In this document: positions 15,840 to 24,890 of the stretch, one piece after another
Layout: the number at the start of each line of letters is the position of its first letter
Position numbering within the stretch: the stretch's first letter is position 1
NCBI GenBank assembly: GCA_021199235.1
Contig: JAJQIL010000030.1
Span: forward strand, 1 to 35,195
Direction: 5' to 3'
Source: Lachnospiraceae bacterium
GTDB taxonomy: Bacteria; Bacillota; Clostridia; Lachnospirales; Lachnospiraceae
Length of the DNA stretch: 35,195 nt
Notes under the pieces: model-generated
Told to the model about the DNA's origin: nothing
Databases searched by the model: none
What the model saw: the letters and a program-made list of their open reading frames with translations, nothing else
Position numbers and translations under genes: made by a program

Positions 15840-18773
15840 ATGGGACTCTATACGAAGATCATAGATCTGCAGAAGCTGCGGCTTGCCTGGAAGCAGGTGT
15901 ATAAAAATAAACCAAAAGAAGGAATAGATGAAGTCACCTGCGATGCTTTTGAAGAGGACAAAGATAATCAGCTGAAGCTGTTGGCGGCGCAGCTTCAGGA
16001 TCACAGCTATGAATGTCAGCCGGTGCGCCTCTGTCCGCTGTATAAAGGGGAAAAGGTTCGGTATATCAGCCTGTATTGTATGCGGGATAAGGTCGTACAG
16101 AATTCGCTGGCCAATGAATTATCCGGAATCTACGAAGGCCAGTTTCCGCCATGCACCTATGCCTACCGCAGCGGTAAATCAGCGCTGGAAGCGGGTAATG
16201 ATGTAGTCAGACATATAAAAAGCACAGAAAATGAATATGTCCTGCGAACGGACATCCATTCTTTTTTCGACTGTATTGTTCATTCAAAGCTGTTTTCCAT
16301 TCTTCGCGGCAGGATCAGGGAGGCGGATGTGCTGGAATTGATCCGCAATATCATATCTGTCCCATCTATGGAACGCGATGGTACCCTCAACAGAAAACAG
16401 GTGGGAATTTATCAGGGAGCTTCGATTTCTCCCGTGCTGTCAAATATCTATCTGATGCGGCTTGATGAGAAAATCATGCAGGAGGTCTCGTTTTATATTC
16501 GATATTCGGACGACCTTCTCCTTTTCTTCCAATCCTTTGATCAGGCGGCAGCCTACAGAGACAAATTGAAGCTGTATCTGGAAGAACTGGGCCTTGAACT
16601 GAATATGGAAAAGACGCAGCTGGTATCGGTAGCGGATGGATTTGATTTTCTTGGGTACCATTTCGACCAGACAGGAATGTCTGTGCCGGATAAGGCCAGA
16701 GAGCAGCTTGGTGAACGTCTGGAAAACATCTGGCTGGATTCTACACTTACGACATTTGAAGGTCGGATGCAGAAAGCTTCGGAAATAGTGACGGGATGGG
16801 AACAGTATTTTTCAACAGAAAAGTCGGCGGGCGGAATACTGGAATTTGCACTGCGTATCTATCGGAAGAAGAAGCCGGATCAGGCGGATCTGGAACAGTT
16901 TGTCCGGATGCGGGTCGGGCTTGAGAATCCTTTCCGGGATGTAGCAGAGTACCTGATCGCATTCTGGAATGAAAATGGACGCCGGGATATGGCTCTTCGG
17001 GAATACGAGTCGTTTTATGGCCTGCCGGAGATATGGGAGGATAAGCGTACCTTTGACAACATGGAAAATATAACGGATTCGGGACGGGAATCAGATGATG
17101 ACAGAGCAGCGAGCGAGAAAACCGAGGCTGGAAAGGCAGCCCTGCTCCGTCAACTCCTTAAGCTTTACGAGCAATATTTTGCCGCCGAATCCCATGAAAT
17201 CCGTGTGGAACTTATTCAGATTTATACAGACCTGAAAAAATATCGCAACGCTGCGTTCCTTACGGAGAATGAGCCAAAAGTGAATGGATCACAAATACAA
17301 TTGCGGAGAAGAAATACTTTGAGTCCTGTAGCGGGAACTTCAGAGGGGATGGGACAATATGGTGATACAGACGCAGTGTCTTTGAATTCGAAAGAACGGA
17401 ACCGCTATATAGAATTGTTTGTGGGACGCGAAGATCTTTATGCGTTGAATGTTATATCAGAAAACAACCGCAGAATCTGTGAGGATGTGCCGGAACCACT
17501 GCTGCCTGATGTTGTACAGTCGCACCTGGACGGCATAAATACGGTCAGCACATATATTCAGCGAAGCAACGCAACGGTAAAATACCTGGTGCTGGATCTT
17601 GATATTTCGAAAGCAGTTTTGCTTGGAAAAACGGAAGAAGTGGCTGCAGAATATAAGAAGAAGTGTTTTGAACTGGCTGTCGCCTGTATAAAGGAACTGC
17701 GTCATCTGGGCATCAGCGGATATCTGGAGGACAGCGGAAACCGTGGCTATCATGTGTGGGTGTTCTTTGACGGATGGATTCCTGCCAGGTATGTAAATCT
17801 GCTCACTGATATCATTGCGGTGAAGATGACTCCGGTCTTCCGCGACACAGGAATTCAGATTGAATATTTTCCAAATAAAACAAAAGTCAGAAATGGGAAG
17901 AAGGGACAGTGTATCAAACTGCCGTGGGGCATTCACCCAAAGTCCGGACGGCGCGGCTGCTTCCTGATGGAAACAGGTGAACCCTGCCAGCCACAGTCAT
18001 CCATTCTGGATGATATCTCTGCGACATCTCTCCATCTGGTAAAAAGAATTATTTCCGCAAATCAGGCGCAGACAACTGAGAACCCCTTGGGGCAGAACAT
18101 AGAGGTGGACAAAGATCTGTCTGAATTCGGAGGATTGCCTGACACGGTACGTGTGGTACTCGAAAACTGTACACTGATGCGTTACCTCTGTCAGAAAGCG
18201 CGGAAAACCCGCTATCTGACACACTTTGAGCGTCTCAGCATCCTGTATGTGTTTGGACATTTGGGCGAAGAAGGCCAGGAATTTGTGCACAAGGTCATGT
18301 CGTTTACTTTGAACTATTCTGAACATGTGACGCAGAAATTTATTACTCGCTGCCCGGAGAAACCAATCAGCTGTATCAAACTTCGGGATCAATATAAGCA
18401 GATTACCGCGGAAATCGGCTGCGCCTGCAGCTTCAGAAGAACCAAAAACTGTTACCCATCCCCGGTGCTGCACGCCTTAAAAAAAGCAGAAGAGAACACA
18501 GCGGTGACCATGCCGCTTTCCAGAACAGTATCGGTGGAACGGCAGGACGTCATGAAGAATGAGATCAATGTGACCGCTCACGTTCAGGAAATTGCGGAAA
18601 AACTGATTGAAATTCGGAAACAACGGAGAAATCTTGACAAGACTGCACGTAAATATGAGCAGGAATTAACAACACTGTTTGACGATAATCATACGGACAG
18701 CATGGAAATCAAAATGGGTCTTCTGGTACGAAGAAAAATCAATGATAAGGTGGAGTGGAGCATCGAGCTGTAA
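15840..18773 (+). CDS. Reverse transcriptase - AEP primase-polymerase fusion (RT-CAPP)
   Basis: A 977-residue protein with two polymerase modules. Residues 1-290 are a group II intron-like RT: LRTDIHSFFDCIVHSKLF (135-152; D138, D144), GIYQGASISPVLSNIYL (189-205), the active site YSDD (222-225) and FDFLGYHF (268-275). A helical and poorly conserved linker (about 300-520) follows. Residues about 520-740 are an archaeo-eukaryotic primase domain: YLVLDLDIS (582-590; D586, D588), SGNRGYHVWVFF (632-643; H638), and a late basic block with GQCIKLPWGIHP (689-700). Residues about 770-900 carry cysteines in the pattern of a PriL-like Fe-S region (RCPEKPISC, GCACSF, NCYPSPVLHA). A GGAGGAGG-rich ribosome binding site precedes the ATG. 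Directly after cas2, it is expected to convert RNA prespacers into DNA. CRISPR-associated primases, including RT fusions, have been described before. Confidence 0.93.
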   Translation: MGLYTKIIDLQKLRLAWKQVYKNKPKEGIDEVTCDAFEEDKDNQLKLLAAQLQDHSYECQPVRLCPLYKGEKVRYISLYCMRDKVVQNSLANELSGIYEGQFPPCTYAYRSGKSALEAGNDVVRHIKSTENEYVLRTDIHSFFDCIVHSKLFSILRGRIREADVLELIRNIISVPSMERDGTLNRKQVGIYQGASISPVLSNIYLMRLDEKIMQEVSFYIRYSDDLLLFFQSFDQAAAYRDKLKLYLEELGLELNMEKTQLVSVADGFDFLGYHFDQTGMSVPDKAREQLGERLENIWLDSTLTTFEGRMQKASEIVTGWEQYFSTEKSAGGILEFALRIYRKKKPDQADLEQFVRMRVGLENPFRDVAEYLIAFWNENGRRDMALREYESFYGLPEIWEDKRTFDNMENITDSGRESDDDRAASEKTEAGKAALLRQLLKLYEQYFAAESHEIRVELIQIYTDLKKYRNAAFLTENEPKVNGSQIQLRRRNTLSPVAGTSEGMGQYGDTDAVSLNSKERNRYIELFVGREDLYALNVISENNRRICEDVPEPLLPDVVQSHLDGINTVSTYIQRSNATVKYLVLDLDISKAVLLGKTEEVAAEYKKKCFELAVACIKELRHLGISGYLEDSGNRGYHVWVFFDGWIPARYVNLLTDIIAVKMTPVFRDTGIQIEYFPNKTKVRNGKKGQCIKLPWGIHPKSGRRGCFLMETGEPCQPQSSILDDISATSLHLVKRIISANQAQTTENPLGQNIEVDKDLSEFGGLPDTVRVVLENCTLMRYLCQKARKTRYLTHFERLSILYVFGHLGEEGQEFVHKVMSFTLNYSEHVTQKFITRCPEKPISCIKLRDQYKQITAEIGCACSFRRTKNCYPSPVLHALKKAEENTAVTMPLSRTVSVERQDVMKNEINVTAHVQEIAEKLIEIRKQRRNLDKTARKYEQELTTLFDDNHTDSMEIKMGLLVRRKINDKVEWSIEL

Positions 18774-18873
18774 GGGGACTTGTCGTACGAAGGAACGAAG
18801 TTCCGATAATGTGACACTTGTCGGAGAGAGCGCCGGACATCCGGTGGCGAAGACGGTACAAATAAAGAGCGGG

Positions 18874-18906
18874 AAAAGGACTGTCCGGACGGATGATCCT
18901 TTTTTT
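18874..18906 (+). terminator. Intrinsic terminator of the adaptation operon
   Basis: AAAAGGA (18874-18880) pairs with TCCTTTT (18897-18903), with a GTCCGGAC palindrome in the loop and seven T at the end. It lies 100 bases after the RT-primase stop. The rest of 18774-18948 holds no credible gene. Confidence 0.75.
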
Positions 18907-18948
18907 GTTGAAGAACTGTCTCACGAGATTCCGACAGTATGAAACAGG

Positions 18949-18977
18949 TTGACATTGAAGTATGAAAAGCTTATTAT
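18949..18977 (+). promoter_or_regulatory. Sigma-A promoter of nrdD, near-identical to the CRISPR leader promoters
   Basis: TTGACA (18949-18954), 17 bases, TATTAT (18972-18977). Of the 29 bases, 26 equal the leader 2 promoter, including the non-consensus spacer part ATGAAAAGCT. TCAGAAA follows shortly after the -10 box in all three. Confidence 0.8.
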
Positions 18978-19033
18978 TTCAGAAAAAAGAATGGTCTGTA
19001 TAATAAAACTACAGGAAATATACAGATGAACGG

Positions 19034-21205
19034 ATGGAAAGACGGATTATGAAAATTACTTTTGAATTAATAAAGCGTGATGGAGAAACAGTTTATTTCA
19101 GTAACAGATCGTTATGGATAAAAGCCCTGATAAGGAAAGCGGCGGATAAGGTTCTGATTCCGATTGATGATGAGGAAATAGAAGAGATAAACAGTGCTTT
19201 TTTTCAGGAACTGGTTTCGCTGAGTACATCACTTGGCCGTACCAGATTTGAGAACGAGGAATGGCGCGAATGTATAAAGAAGTCGATGGCCGCATATCCG
19301 GAGATCTGTAATGCATTTCTTTTTGCGCATAAAGAGGAAAACGCGGATTTGTATGAACAGATCTGTAAACAGATGAAGGAGATTACTCTGGATGGGGACA
19401 GAAGTAATGGCAGCGTAGACAGCAGCCTGACTTCGAGCAAACGTGCTCTGACCGTGGATGCCGTAGAAAAAATTACATACAGTAATTATCATCTGACTCC
19501 AGAGCAAAGGGAAGCCTGCAATGACGGGTATATATACATACATGATATGGGGCACAGAAGAGATGCTATCAATTGTTGCCTGTTTGACATGGAAAATGTG
19601 CTGACAAATGGTTTTGAGATGGGGGAGATGTGGTATGACGAGCCGGCCTCATTGAGCGAAGCGTTTGACGTGATTGCCAGTGTCTCCATTAATGCTGCCG
19701 CACAGATTTATGGAGGATTTACTATTCCCCAGATTGATGAACTGCTGTCAAAATATGCGAAGAAGAGTTTTGACTTATACGTCTCTGAATATTCTGAAAC
19801 AGGGATTGAAAAACAGCAGGCAGCAGCTTTGGCTGATAAAAAAATCGAAAAAGATTTTGAAAAAGGCTTCAGCGCGTTAGAGGCTAAATTTAATTCACTG
19901 ATCTCACCGAGAGGCGATTATCCATTTATTACAATATCTTTTGGCATTGGAAGAGACAAATACTCTCAAATGGCAACGAGAATGGCTTTGAAGGTAAGAA
20001 AAGAAGGCCATGGAAAGGATGGATTTAAGAGACCGGTCCTTTTTCCAAAATTAGTATTTTTATATGATAAAAATCTCCATGCAAAAGGAATGGAACTATA
20101 TCATCTTTTTCAGGATGCCGTTGACTGCTCCAGCAAAGTTATGTATCCGGAATACCTGAGCCTGACCGGAGAGCGAGGGATTGTATCGGAAGTATATAAG
20201 AAATATGGGAAAGTGATCAGCCCTATGTGTTGCAGAGCTTTCCTTACCAAATGGTTTGAAAAAGGAGGAGAGGAACCTGCCGATGAAAATGATATGCCGA
20301 TATTTATTGGTAGATTTAATATAGGCGTTGTTTCACTGAATCTTCCGATGATTCTGGCAAAAAGCAGGGAGAATTCCGGGGATTTTTTCAAAACACTTGA
20401 TTATTACCTTGAACTGATAAGACAGATTCATAAGAGCACGTACAGGTTTCTGGCAGAAAAGAAAGCCTATACGAACCCGCTGGCTTTTATGCAGGGCGGT
20501 TTGTATGGCGGCCATCTGGACAGGGATGATAAGATTGAACCATTACTGAAGAGCGCTACTGCTTCTTATGGGGTCACAGCGCTGAATGAATTACAACGTT
20601 TATATAATGGAAAATCAATTGTTGAGGATGGTGCGTTTGCGCTTGAAACTGCACAGTACATCAATCATAAAGTTTCAGAATTTCAGGTACAGGATCATAT
20701 TCAGTATTCTGTATATGGGACACCGGCGGAAAGCTTATGTGGGAAACAGGTCAGGCAATTTAGAGAGAAATATGGGATCATTGAAAATGTGAGTGACAGG
20801 GATTATTTTTCAAATTCATTTCACTGCCACGTTTCAGAAGACATTTCACAGATTGAGAAGCAGGAGTATGAGGCGAGATTCTGGGATTTGTTTAATGGAG
20901 GAAAAATTCAATACGTTCGCATTGATGTGCCATACAATATTCCGGCTTTGGAAACATATATTAAGCACGCTATGGATCTTGGCCTGTATGAGGGAATTAA
21001 CATATCGTTAGCATATTGTGATAACTGTGGTTTCCAATGGAATAATATAAAAAATGACAGGCCTCAGATATGCCCCAGATGTAAAAAGAACGAGATGACT
21101 TTAATTGACAGAATGTGCGGCTATCTGGCATTTACAAGAGTTCATGGTAAAACAAGGCTGAATGAAGCAAAAATGGCGGAAATTAATGACCGCATATGTA
21201 TGTAA
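19034..21205 (+). CDS. nrdD: Anaerobic (class III) ribonucleoside-triphosphate reductase
   Basis: Reduces ribonucleotides to deoxyribonucleotides by a glycyl radical under anoxic conditions. An N-terminal ATP-cone (FELIKRDGETVYFSNRS) is followed by the 10-stranded barrel with INCCLFDMENVL (179-190), GRFNIGVVSLNLPMIL, YSVYGTPAESLCG and DRDYFSNSFH. The C-terminus has the zinc cysteines C662, C665, C680, C683 and the glycyl-radical motif RMCGYL (G696). At 723 residues it is full length. The usual PMGCR motif reads PMCCR (397-401). No gene for the activase NrdG is adjacent. An alternative start at 19049 removes five residues; neither start has a clear ribosome binding site. Its promoter resembles the CRISPR leader promoter, and it follows the RT-primase gene. 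Confidence 0.93.
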   Translation: MERRIMKITFELIKRDGETVYFSNRSLWIKALIRKAADKVLIPIDDEEIEEINSAFFQELVSLSTSLGRTRFENEEWRECIKKSMAAYPEICNAFLFAHKEENADLYEQICKQMKEITLDGDRSNGSVDSSLTSSKRALTVDAVEKITYSNYHLTPEQREACNDGYIYIHDMGHRRDAINCCLFDMENVLTNGFEMGEMWYDEPASLSEAFDVIASVSINAAAQIYGGFTIPQIDELLSKYAKKSFDLYVSEYSETGIEKQQAAALADKKIEKDFEKGFSALEAKFNSLISPRGDYPFITISFGIGRDKYSQMATRMALKVRKEGHGKDGFKRPVLFPKLVFLYDKNLHAKGMELYHLFQDAVDCSSKVMYPEYLSLTGERGIVSEVYKKYGKVISPMCCRAFLTKWFEKGGEEPADENDMPIFIGRFNIGVVSLNLPMILAKSRENSGDFFKTLDYYLELIRQIHKSTYRFLAEKKAYTNPLAFMQGGLYGGHLDRDDKIEPLLKSATASYGVTALNELQRLYNGKSIVEDGAFALETAQYINHKVSEFQVQDHIQYSVYGTPAESLCGKQVRQFREKYGIIENVSDRDYFSNSFHCHVSEDISQIEKQEYEARFWDLFNGGKIQYVRIDVPYNIPALETYIKHAMDLGLYEGINISLAYCDNCGFQWNNIKNDRPQICPRCKKNEMTLIDRMCGYLAFTRVHGKTRLNEAKMAEINDRICM

Positions 21206-21260
21206 TGAGACAGAAGAAGTAAAATGGCAGATGTAAAAGATTGCTAAAACGCTGCTATAA

Positions 21261-21290
21261 CGCCCCCGGGATTTCCCGGGGGCGAAATCT
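21261..21290 (+). terminator. GC-rich terminator hairpin after nrdD
   Basis: CGCCCCCGGGA-TT-TCCCGGGGGCG is a perfect 11 bp stem with a 2-base apex. Only AAATCTTT follows, so the U-tract is weak. Confidence 0.65.
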
Positions 21291-21293
21291 TTC

Positions 21294-21470
21294 GTTATGC
21301 TGGTTGGAATCAATTATGCCAGAGAAGCGAAAGGAAAAGACAAAACGGCACTCTTGATACGCCGATGAAGCTGACATGCTTTAGCCGTCCCGGACGGTTT
21401 GGCAAGTCCTTTGCGGCCAAAATGCTGTGCGCGTATTATGATAAAAGCTGTGCGATTATGCACTTGCATT
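21294..21470 (+). pseudogene. Rearranged remnant of an AAA-ATPase-like/PDDEXK_9 gene
   Basis: The stretch first matches the C-terminal end of the gene at 24891 (MLVGINYAREAKGKDK against ILVGINYDKDAKGKDQ) and then, directly after it, the N-terminal part of the same gene family (LDTPMKLTCFSRPGRFGKSF, then AAKMLCAYYDKSC). The order is thus 3' end followed by 5' end, as in the junction of two tandem copies after loss of the middle. The Walker A has a changed residue (RPGRFGKS). After about 21470 the similarity stops, and to 21664 no clear gene is visible. Confidence 0.75.
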
Positions 21471-21664
21471 TTTCGCATCTTATGAAAGGTCAAAATCTCA
21501 GCCTGTCTTCCGTACGCATGGTGAATAGTAACAAAGCATCAGAAGAGCTGCATAAAAATGTTCAAATGCACAAAAAATGGAAATGAATATTGAAATTCTG
21601 GCCATTCAGCGATAGAATAGCATTACTAAAATTTGTGATTGTGCACGGAAATGAGGAATGCAAC

Positions 21665-22918
21665 ATGGAAATCAATAGAGATTCTTACCTGCAGCAGCTG
21701 ATAGAACGAAAAGATAATGGAATGATAAAGGTGATTACCGGCATTCGCAGATGCGGGAAGTCTTATTTGCTGTTTACGATCTTTAAGAGATACCTTTTGG
21801 AGAATGGTGTTGATGCTGATCATATTATCGAGATTGCACTGGATGGTATTGAAAGTGAGGAGTTGAGAGATCCTAAAGTGTGCTTCCATTATATCAGAGA
21901 AGCTATGAAGGATACCGGCAGCTACTATCTGCTTCTGGATGAAATACAGTTCATGCCGCGTTTCGAAGAAGTATTGAATAGCCTGCTGCGCATGAGTCAT
22001 GTGGATGTTTATGTAACCGGAAGCAACTCCAGATTTCTTTCCAGTGATATTGTGACTGAGTTTCGCGGCAGAGGGGATGAAGTCAGAATTTATCCGCTTT
22101 CTTTCGCGGAATTTTACTCTGCCTGTGATGGCGATTATGATGATGCCTGGAATGATTATATGTTTTATGGCGGATTGCCGCAGATTATGAGTTTTCACAG
22201 TGAACGGCAGAAAGCAGAATATCTGAAAAATATTTTTTCTAATGTTTATCTGAAGGATGTTATTGAGAGAAACAAAATTCAGAGCGCGGATGAGATAGGC
22301 ATCCTTGTGGATGTACTTGCTTCTGCAATCGGGGCTCCAACGAATCCGTCAAAGCTGGCAAATACTTTTGCCAGCGAACGCCGGATGACTTATGCGAACA
22401 AAACAATCTCTAAGCATATCGATTATCTGGCGGACGCATTTTTGATTTCCAGAGCCTGCAGATATGATATTAAAGGCAGAAAGTATATTGGTGCAAATCT
22501 GAAATATTATTTTACGGATTTGGGTCTGAGAAATGCAAGACTTAATTTCCGGCAGCTGGAACCCACTCACATGATGGAAAACATTGTTTATAATGAATTG
22601 CTGATCCGCGGCTATAATGTTGATGTGGGCATCGTTGAGGTGTTCGGTAAGGATAGGGATGGCAGGCGTGTCCATAAACAGCTGGAAGTTGATTTTGTGG
22701 TAAATCAGGGAAGCTTAAGATATTACATTCAGGTTGCGTATGATATGACTTCAGAAGAAAAACAAAAGCAGGAGTTCAACTCTTTGCGCAGCATACCGGA
22801 CTCTTTCAAAAAAATTGTTATTGTGAACGGAACGACGAAGCCATGGCGTAATGAGGAAGGCTTTGTTATCATGGGAATGAAGTATTTTCTTCTGAATGCG
22901 GACAGCCTGGAGTTTTAG
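21665..22918 (+). CDS. AAA_14/DUF4143 family ATPase
   Basis: A predicted P-loop ATPase with a C-terminal restriction-endonuclease-like DUF4143 region. Walker A is TGIRRCGKS (25-33), Walker B YYLLLDEIQF (about 87-96), and a sensor-like VYVTGSNSRFLSSD follows. The middle part has the family's PLSFAEFY block. The C-terminus has LEVDFVVNQGSLRYYIQVAYD, a PD-(D/E)XK-like core in which the usual Lys is not evident. The ATG at 21665 is chosen because ATGAGGAATG lies just upstream; longer in-frame starts lack a site. The protein has 417 residues, typical of the family. Substrate and role are unknown; such genes are common in anaerobe genomes, often in several copies. Confidence 0.85.
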   Translation: MEINRDSYLQQLIERKDNGMIKVITGIRRCGKSYLLFTIFKRYLLENGVDADHIIEIALDGIESEELRDPKVCFHYIREAMKDTGSYYLLLDEIQFMPRFEEVLNSLLRMSHVDVYVTGSNSRFLSSDIVTEFRGRGDEVRIYPLSFAEFYSACDGDYDDAWNDYMFYGGLPQIMSFHSERQKAEYLKNIFSNVYLKDVIERNKIQSADEIGILVDVLASAIGAPTNPSKLANTFASERRMTYANKTISKHIDYLADAFLISRACRYDIKGRKYIGANLKYYFTDLGLRNARLNFRQLEPTHMMENIVYNELLIRGYNVDVGIVEVFGKDRDGRRVHKQLEVDFVVNQGSLRYYIQVAYDMTSEEKQKQEFNSLRSIPDSFKKIVIVNGTTKPWRNEEGFVIMGMKYFLLNADSLEF

Positions 22919-23233
22919 TGCGGTGTTTTATCAGTCTTGAACTGCTATGACGGTTCTGATGAGCTGTTTACCTGTGACTGATGTGGGCAAACCAGTCCGG
23001 TGACTCCCTGTGACGGAAGCGGATTTCGTGCCGGAGAAGACCACTGATGATAACGGACAGGTATTATGATGTGACTTGCCCCCTTGTTTTGTAATCACAG
23101 AGGATCTCGTAGATGTTCGGCTTGAACTTTACGCACAGCATCTTCTGAAAGACTAAGAAGTTCTGCTGTTTCAGAAACGCTGTGCCCCTGTTTTGTCCAG
23201 ACTAAAAAAACAGAATGCCTGAATGCTTACGAT
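22919..23233. other. Intergenic stretch without a recognised gene
   Basis: These 315 bases lie between two convergent ATPase genes. The minus strand holds a 25-codon frame (MLCVKFKPNIYEILCDY and so on) that might be a remnant, but it has no start signal. No terminator with a clear U-tract was seen. Confidence 0.5.
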
Positions 23234-24634
23234 TCATGATAAAAAGAATCGCAGCAGATCTGCATAGGATACCAGAAAGACATTCTCTGCTTTGTCTGCG
23301 GCGTTCATACAGCCTTCGGTAAATCCGTTTTTGGCGAAGAGATACAAATATTTATGGCTGTAGTGGAAGAGACTGCTGCGGTATATCAGTTTTTCCAGGA
23401 CGCCCTGATCCACTTTTTCGTTCGTCCATTTACACTCGCCAAACAGGGCGGTATCCGGCTCCTGTACACCCATGATGTCAATCTCTGTCTGACTGTGGGT
23501 GGATGCGTCGGTACCCCACCATCTGCCGAGGTCGAAAAACTCCACTGGAGACATCCCTTTTAACAGCAGCTTCCAGAGATACTGTCTGCAGATTTCCTCA
23601 AATACTTTCCCCATATAGTCGGAAAGATTCGGCTCGATCCGTTTCCAGGCAAGATCAGCGGCGCCTCGTGCAATGATGGAACTGTTTGCCGGAATAAAAC
23701 GGTACCAGAAACGGAACATATTGTCATCAATGTGGTAAATCGATTTCCGGGATGCTTTTTCTCCATACGGGGTCTCCTTTTGTATCAGACCCAGCGAGAT
23801 TAGATTGTTCAGATAAGTTGCGCATACACTGGTAGACTCACCGACTTTTGAGGAAATCTCTGCCATACGGGAGGCACCGGTTGCGATGGCCGTGATAATG
23901 GCATTATAAAGTGCAGGCTCCCGGACTTCCTGCTTCAGAAGATTCTCCGGCTCTTCAAAAAGGAAAGAGGCCGGATTCAGAAAAGTATTTTTAATGTTAT
24001 CTTCGACGCTCATCCGGTCGTTCATTTGCAGAAGATACTGCGGTGTGCCGCCGACAATTCCGTAGATCAGAGCTTTCTCTTCCTCAGAGAAATTCTTATA
24101 GCAACGGCAGGCCTCTTCAAAATCAAAAGGAAGAATCTTCATCTGCGCTGTCCTCCGGCCATAAAGCGGCGCCTTATATGCCAGTACGTGATCTTCCATA
24201 TAGGACATGGAAGACCCACAAAGAATCAGCATCAGTCTGGAGGAATCTTTGTACTGATCAATTAAAAGCTGAAGGGTGGAGGCCAGGCTTTTTGAAGAAC
24301 GGGCAACATATGGGTATTCATCAATGACCAGGATCAGACGCTCTTTTCGCGACAGCTGGAAAACATACTCAAGTGCAGCCTGAAAAGAGGAGAAAACAGT
24401 CTCAACCTGTGCATTTACACGGTACTCCATGATATTCCGGCTGAAATTCTCCAGATTCTGCCGGGAATTACTTTCTACGCCCATAAAATAAATGGCTTTT
24501 TTATCCTGAATGAACCGGCTGATGAGCGCGGTTTTCCCTACCCTGCGGCGGCCATAAATCACCGTGAACTCAAAGTGATCCGACTGATATAATCGGTTTA
24601 AAGATTCTAATTCCCGCTCTCTGCCAATAAACAT
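23234..24634 (-). CDS. ATPase_2 / DUF234 family ATP-binding protein
   Basis: A 466-residue P-loop ATPase of the archaeal-type ATPase_2 family with C-terminal DUF234. The start MFIGRERELESLNRLY is the family's usual N-terminus, so the Met at 24634 is preferred over a frame that is open 36 codons further. Walker A is GRRRVGKT (28-35) and Walker B LILVIDEYPYV (100-110), followed by GSSMSYM. A winged-helix-like part (RMAEISSKVGESTSVCATYL) precedes the DUF234 region with EIDIMGVQEPDTALFGECKW, which has the D and ExK of a PD-(D/E)XK nuclease core. It reads against its neighbours. Function unknown. Confidence 0.88.
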   Translation of the reverse strand: MFIGRERELESLNRLYQSDHFEFTVIYGRRRVGKTALISRFIQDKKAIYFMGVESNSRQNLENFSRNIMEYRVNAQVETVFSSFQAALEYVFQLSRKERLILVIDEYPYVARSSKSLASTLQLLIDQYKDSSRLMLILCGSSMSYMEDHVLAYKAPLYGRRTAQMKILPFDFEEACRCYKNFSEEEKALIYGIVGGTPQYLLQMNDRMSVEDNIKNTFLNPASFLFEEPENLLKQEVREPALYNAIITAIATGASRMAEISSKVGESTSVCATYLNNLISLGLIQKETPYGEKASRKSIYHIDDNMFRFWYRFIPANSSIIARGAADLAWKRIEPNLSDYMGKVFEEICRQYLWKLLLKGMSPVEFFDLGRWWGTDASTHSQTEIDIMGVQEPDTALFGECKWTNEKVDQGVLEKLIYRSSLFHYSHKYLYLFAKNGFTEGCMNAADKAENVFLVSYADLLRFFLS

Positions 24635-24762
24635 AAATCTGCCCCGCCTGAATTTAAATGATAGTTTGTGTGATGCAATATTGTAACGATTCCTGTCGGT
24701 GATGGATAAAGGTACTATATCATCCTGATTTCCAATAGTCAATTATGATTTACTAATTTTCG

Positions 24763-24836
24763 CTTGACTGAACGTAAATCTGCACTTGTCCGAATGCAAA
24801 TCTCTCACTTGACTGAATGGAAATCCACACTTGTCC
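24763..24836. repeat. Degenerate 22-23 bp tandem repeat in a divergent promoter region
   Basis: Units begin CTTGACTGAACGTAAATCTG, CTTGTCCGAATGCAAATCTC, CTTGACTGAATGGAAATCCA, and a partial CTTGTCC. The units alternate CTTGACT and CTTGTCC. The block lies between the divergently read genes at 24634 (minus) and 24891 (plus), so it could hold binding sites for a regulator. Confidence 0.7.
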
Positions 24837-24890
24837 ATCCCGCCGCTTTGTGTTACTCTATTAGCAAAAGATAAAAAGGCGGTGAATCGC

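Noticed and set aside
18679-18942. 87-codon open frame overlapping the end of the RT-primase gene
   Set aside because: It overlaps the C-terminal coding part in another frame, lacks a start signal and runs through the terminator at 18874-18906.
19034-21205. nrdD as a true component of the CRISPR system
   Set aside because: It has its own promoter behind a terminator and is a complete metabolic enzyme. Only the promoter similarity links it, so no functional claim is made.
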